A DNA stretch of 9,190 bases from an uncultured Chlorobiota bacterium. Its GTDB lineage: Bacteria > Bacteroidota > Kapaibacteriia > OLB7. Location of the stretch: positions 1 through 9,190 of the forward strand of contig CAMLOB010000119.1 in NCBI GenBank assembly GCA_946481475.1, written 5' to 3'. The notes beneath the pieces are model-generated. The model saw only the letters and a list, made by a program, of their open reading frames with translations. It searched no databases and was not told where the DNA came from. The translations under genes and the position numbers were made by a program. Position 1 is the stretch's first letter; each line of letters starts with the position of its first letter. Shown here one piece after another: positions 6,065 to 9,190 of this stretch.

Positions 6065-8932
6065 ATGAACATGTCTTCCACAGCATCCACTCTCGCAGGC
6101 TTCCTCCTCTTCTCAATCGTCGGCATCCTGTCTCCTCTGTTCGCACAGGATGGCGAGCGGGTCTTCCCGAAGCAACAGATCCATAATGCTGAAATGCCGA
6201 TGCATCTCCGGATGGAATCGGCTGACGGAATCGGTGACACTGTTTTCGTTGTCTGGAGCACGGTGAAGCTCCGTGACGGCTGGGATATGATCGGCGCGTT
6301 GTACGGACAATACGTGGTCGGTGGCGAACCGCAGGGAGATCCGTTTATCATTCATTCTGCTGATGCCAGACCCCGCAACTACGTCGGTGTTACAGGGGCG
6401 AGAGGAGCATTTATTGTCCTGTGGAATGACTATCGTGATCCCGATTCATCCCATGTCTACATGCAGACCGTCAGATCACCTGCCGCTCCCTCCGCAGAGG
6501 AACAGAGTATCGGCAAGCTGCTGATCGGTCCTTCCGGCATTCAACGCTATGGCAATCCGGAACAGGGAAGAATTGTCCGGTGGGGTGAAGCCACGAACAT
6601 TTTCCTCGAGTTCGATACGATTGGAGTTCTTCGCAGGGAACCTCTCATCGTCGAGTCACGACTTCACCAGCAGTATTACGGAACAGGTGGGGAAGGAAGC
6701 TCGGTTGTCGCATTCAAAAACGGAGAAGCTGTTTTCATAAACGAAGATGCGGCACGGATCAGCGATGACTCTGTAACTGACAACCGGTTCCTGAACCCCC
6801 ACTATTTGGCTCCGGATGGAAAGTTGAGCCTGATTCGACAGGATTCCATTTATATCTATGGACAGCCTGATGAAACGACACCAGAATCAGGAATACCGAT
6901 TCCAATGGACAGTTCTGCTGTTCCGGGGACCACATTTCTCTACCGGCATCCGGAAGGAGATTTTACTCTGATCTTTTCTTCGTTATATGATGCGATAACT
7001 CTCAGTGACAGGTGGTCGGGAACAAAGTTCGGCATATTCTCCCTTGCTGTGTGTCGCATGAAGATATCTTCAACCGGTCTGGTGCTGTCCAATGATACTC
7101 TTGTTCGGCAACGATATCCACAGGGGCACACGAACTTCGATTCCCGATTTTTTGATGACTATTCACTCGCGAAATCGGAGATAACCCAGGTCTGTCCGGG
7201 GGGTGTGGTTCTGAAACACACATTGCAATGGCACTTTTTTTCATCAACAACTCAAGTAGAGAATAAAGAAGACAGTTGGTCGGTCTGTATCGAGATCGGT
7301 CTTCCGGAGGCGAGAGCATTCAAATGCGACACATTCCCCGCGCCGAAAACGTTCCCCTGCGACTCTGTCCGACCACTCTATGCTTTTCCCCTGACTCTGA
7401 CCAGGATCGCTTCGGATTACAGAAGTGAAGTGGAGCTGATTGCAGGGGATGATTCACTCTCGCTCTCTCTGAGAACCGACATCGAGTACATGCCGGATAC
7501 TCTTGACGTGCAGATCGCCCGTACCGCACCGGCACTGGTTCTCCGGGATTCGGAACTGCTGCTTCTCACCATAGTGAAAGGAAAGTTCAACCTGTACGCT
7601 CTGGATGAATTTACGAGGAAACATGCATTTCGAGGGGAACAGACGCTTGATGGGTGGAAGATGAATCAACAGACTGCCTCTTCGATTCCGTATGTCAGAA
7701 CCGATTATGTTCAAGGGGGATACAAAGGGAAGAATGGATTTGTAAGAGGAACAAATGCGGCCCTCTACCAGGGGTTTATGGAACGAAGTGATGTCTATTA
7801 CCGCATCCACGAATTGGAGCTTCGCATCTGGTATGATACGATATTCAGTTATCGCTCATACATCGGTATACCATCTTCCGAAGGATGGATTGTTCCTGCA
7901 ACCTACCAGTTGTTCCCTCTGATAGTCAACGATCTCAATCACAGAGATAATTCCATCTCAATGGATAATCTCATACTGTTGAGGGAGCCGAATCTGGGTG
8001 TCACGATGTATCATCTCAGGAGTCCGAGATTCGGGTTCCGCAACATCTATCAGGGTGATGACGGCGAGTTCCTCCGGCCACTGACTCAGCCCGGACCGAA
8101 GCATCCGTCCGTTCCGATTGTCCTGCTCGATTCGCTGACCTATCTCGGTATTCATCAGAACCGGCTCTATGAGGTGAACGATACCGGTGCAGTCGAAATC
8201 GATACGAACCTGACTGACCTAAATGCGGACGATAGTCATATGCGACTGCTCGGTGATTATTTTCTCGCCATGCGCTACATCTCCGATAGCGAAGTTCTGA
8301 TCAGGCTTTACACAACTGACCGAAGATTGCTTCACTCTGAAGTCCATCCACTTGCTGAGAAAAGTCTTCCCTCTCTTCATCAGAATCTCGTTGATTCCTC
8401 GATTGTACTTCTTCAGAAGACCGGGGAAGGAATTACGGCAACGTTCTACCGGAAGGATTTACACTTGCTGGTTCGGGATTCCCTGCTGATTCGTTCCGGG
8501 ACATTACAGGACTACAGCGCGGTGTTCAAAAAGGATACGCTGGTGGTGGTATGGCAGGATGGCCGTGACGGTTATCCCGATCTTTTCCAGCAGAGGATGT
8601 GGTTGCCCGCCCCGCCCGCCGCCGACTCCTCGATGCTGACTGTGAAGGGCATTGAAAGGGAGGAAAGGGAAGTCCTGAGTGCCGTCCGCGTTCTGCCGAA
8701 TCCGGCTTCCTGTACGGCAACACTCATGTTTGATCTTTCCGTCCCGCTTTTACTTCCCGTCCGGATATACGATGATCTCGGTCGTATGGCCCGCGAGTAT
8801 CCGGTGAGGGAATATCCGTCCGGAACCGGTACTCTCCCGCTCGATCTTCAGGATCTCTCAACGGGCAGCTATACCGTTGTTGTCGGTGCGGGGACGAATC
8901 GGCAAATCGTCCGACTGATTATTATCCCTTGA
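6065..8932 (+). CDS. Large secreted protein with T9SS C-terminal sorting domain
   Basis: The 955-residue protein is probably exported by Sec, crosses the outer membrane by the type IX system, and is released or anchored at the surface. Its function is not recognised. The N-terminus has a hydrophobic stretch, LAGFLLFSIVGILSPLFA, with a likely cleavage between Ala27 and Gln28. The middle is rich in beta-strand-like segments with no catalytic motif I can see. Two related W-D-x-R segments, VLWNDYRD (118-125) and VVWQDGRD (828-835), each followed by an aromatic/Gln motif (YMQTV, FQQRM), resemble blades of beta-propeller-like repeats common in such cargo. Residues ~874-955 form a type A sorting domain: LPNPAS, then VRIYDDLGR, then LSTGSYTVVV and a short basic-hydrophobic end. 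ATG 6065 is chosen because it puts the signal peptide at the N-terminus. That signal lacks the usual Lys/Arg, and ATG 5984 or 6071 remain possible. A terminator follows 6 bp after the stop. Confidence 0.85.
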   Translation: MNMSSTASTLAGFLLFSIVGILSPLFAQDGERVFPKQQIHNAEMPMHLRMESADGIGDTVFVVWSTVKLRDGWDMIGALYGQYVVGGEPQGDPFIIHSADARPRNYVGVTGARGAFIVLWNDYRDPDSSHVYMQTVRSPAAPSAEEQSIGKLLIGPSGIQRYGNPEQGRIVRWGEATNIFLEFDTIGVLRREPLIVESRLHQQYYGTGGEGSSVVAFKNGEAVFINEDAARISDDSVTDNRFLNPHYLAPDGKLSLIRQDSIYIYGQPDETTPESGIPIPMDSSAVPGTTFLYRHPEGDFTLIFSSLYDAITLSDRWSGTKFGIFSLAVCRMKISSTGLVLSNDTLVRQRYPQGHTNFDSRFFDDYSLAKSEITQVCPGGVVLKHTLQWHFFSSTTQVENKEDSWSVCIEIGLPEARAFKCDTFPAPKTFPCDSVRPLYAFPLTLTRIASDYRSEVELIAGDDSLSLSLRTDIEYMPDTLDVQIARTAPALVLRDSELLLLTIVKGKFNLYALDEFTRKHAFRGEQTLDGWKMNQQTASSIPYVRTDYVQGGYKGKNGFVRGTNAALYQGFMERSDVYYRIHELELRIWYDTIFSYRSYIGIPSSEGWIVPATYQLFPLIVNDLNHRDNSISMDNLILLREPNLGVTMYHLRSPRFGFRNIYQGDDGEFLRPLTQPGPKHPSVPIVLLDSLTYLGIHQNRLYEVNDTGAVEIDTNLTDLNADDSHMRLLGDYFLAMRYISDSEVLIRLYTTDRRLLHSEVHPLAEKSLPSLHQNLVDSSIVLLQKTGEGITATFYRKDLHLLVRDSLLIRSGTLQDYSAVFKKDTLVVVWQDGRDGYPDLFQQRMWLPAPPAADSSMLTVKGIEREEREVLSAVRVLPNPASCTATLMFDLSVPLLLPVRIYDDLGRMAREYPVREYPSGTGTLPLDLQDLSTGSYTVVVGAGTNRQIVRLIIIP

Positions 8933-8938
8933 AAACAC

Positions 8939-8979
8939 AGCTCCCCGGATCGGGAATAATCCTCGTTCCGGGGAGCTTT
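8939..8979. terminator. Bidirectional intrinsic terminator hairpin
   Basis: AGCTCCCCGGA (8939..8949) pairs perfectly with TCCGGGGAGCT (8967..8977), an 11-bp stem; four further pairs (CGGG/CCTCG region) can form inside the 17-nt loop. TTTCCTGT follows on the plus strand, and GTGTTTTC follows on the minus strand. It can therefore end both the T9SS protein gene and the convergent gene starting beyond the right edge. Confidence 0.85.
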
Positions 8980-9062
8980 CCTGTCGTGAGGACGCCAACC
9001 ACGCCCTTAGTTATATATGCGCCCCACGACGGCTGTGTTGGTTTGCAATAGAAAGAATCTGC

Positions 9063-9190
9063 TCAATTCCAGTTGGCGGTGATGTCGCCGAACCGGAGAA
9101 ATCCCGATTCATGCTTCTGTGGTCTCCGGGCCGACACCTCGATGGTCTGCGAAAGCGTTCTGTTCCGGCCTCCGAGAGGGAGCGATATCC
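9063..9190 (-). CDS. C-terminal end of a convergent gene (partial)
   Basis: Read on the minus strand, the last 41 codons before a TGA at 9063..9065 give ISLPLGGRNRTLSQTIEVSA, then RRPQKHESGFLRFGDITANW and a final Asn. The alternation of polar and hydrophobic residues looks like the beta-rich end of a real protein, and one of the other two minus frames is closed by a stop. The family is not recognised, and the start lies outside the window. Convergence on the hairpin at 8939..8979 supports a gene end here. Confidence 0.5.
   Translation of the reverse strand, partial: ISLPLGGRNRTLSQTIEVSARRPQKHESGFLRFGDITANWN

Noticed and set aside
8983..9030. Second hairpin GTCGTGAGG/CCCCACGAC after the terminator
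   Set aside because: It has a mismatch, a long loop and no T-run, so it is weak beside the hairpin at 8939..8979 and may be chance.

Overview
The window looks like part of a chromosome from an uncultured member of the FCB superphylum (Bacteroidota/Ignavibacteriota/Kapabacteria-like). The main reason is a large secreted protein (6065..8932) ending in a type IX secretion (T9SS, 'Por') C-terminal sorting domain. Other support is the mostly absent Shine-Dalgarno sequences and a moderately GC-rich, repeat-littered intergenic style. The species cannot be named from this sequence.

Layout. (1) 1..1080: a CysZ/EI24-family membrane protein gene (138..880, +) that is broken by a single -1 frameshift. 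It sits between two arms of a ~96-bp inverted repeat (3..98 and 917..1014). The right arm continues into a tandem array of ~28-35-bp units that runs into the stop codon of the next gene. (2) 1076..5821: three genes on the minus strand, in transcription order enolase (eno), an alpha-D-phosphohexomutase (phosphoglucomutase/phosphomannomutase family), and a GalT-like HIT-superfamily protein of the DUF4921 type. All three act, or plausibly act, on sugar phosphates. They do not form a tight operon: 636 bp separate eno from the mutase, and 132 bp with a palindromic repeat pair separate the mutase from the GalT-like gene. (3) 5822..6064: a divergent promoter region. (4) 6065..8932 (+): the T9SS cargo protein, followed by a strong bidirectional terminator hairpin at 8939..8979. 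(5) 9063..9190 (-): the C-terminal 41 residues of a convergent gene that runs off the window.

The coding content is mostly ordinary. The unusual material is non-coding: the inverted-repeat-flanked broken gene; a 14-bp palindrome TCCGCCGCGGCGGA found twice, each time inside a different short-period repeat; a REP-like 22-bp perfect palindrome with a degenerate neighbour; and a structured 5' leader candidate (3959..4062) upstream of the mutase. In that leader four alternating ATGCG/CGCAT segments allow two mutually exclusive folds. A long stem-loop with a 16-bp stem also lies at 4262..4325. No transposase, CRISPR array, defence gene, tRNA or rRNA was seen.
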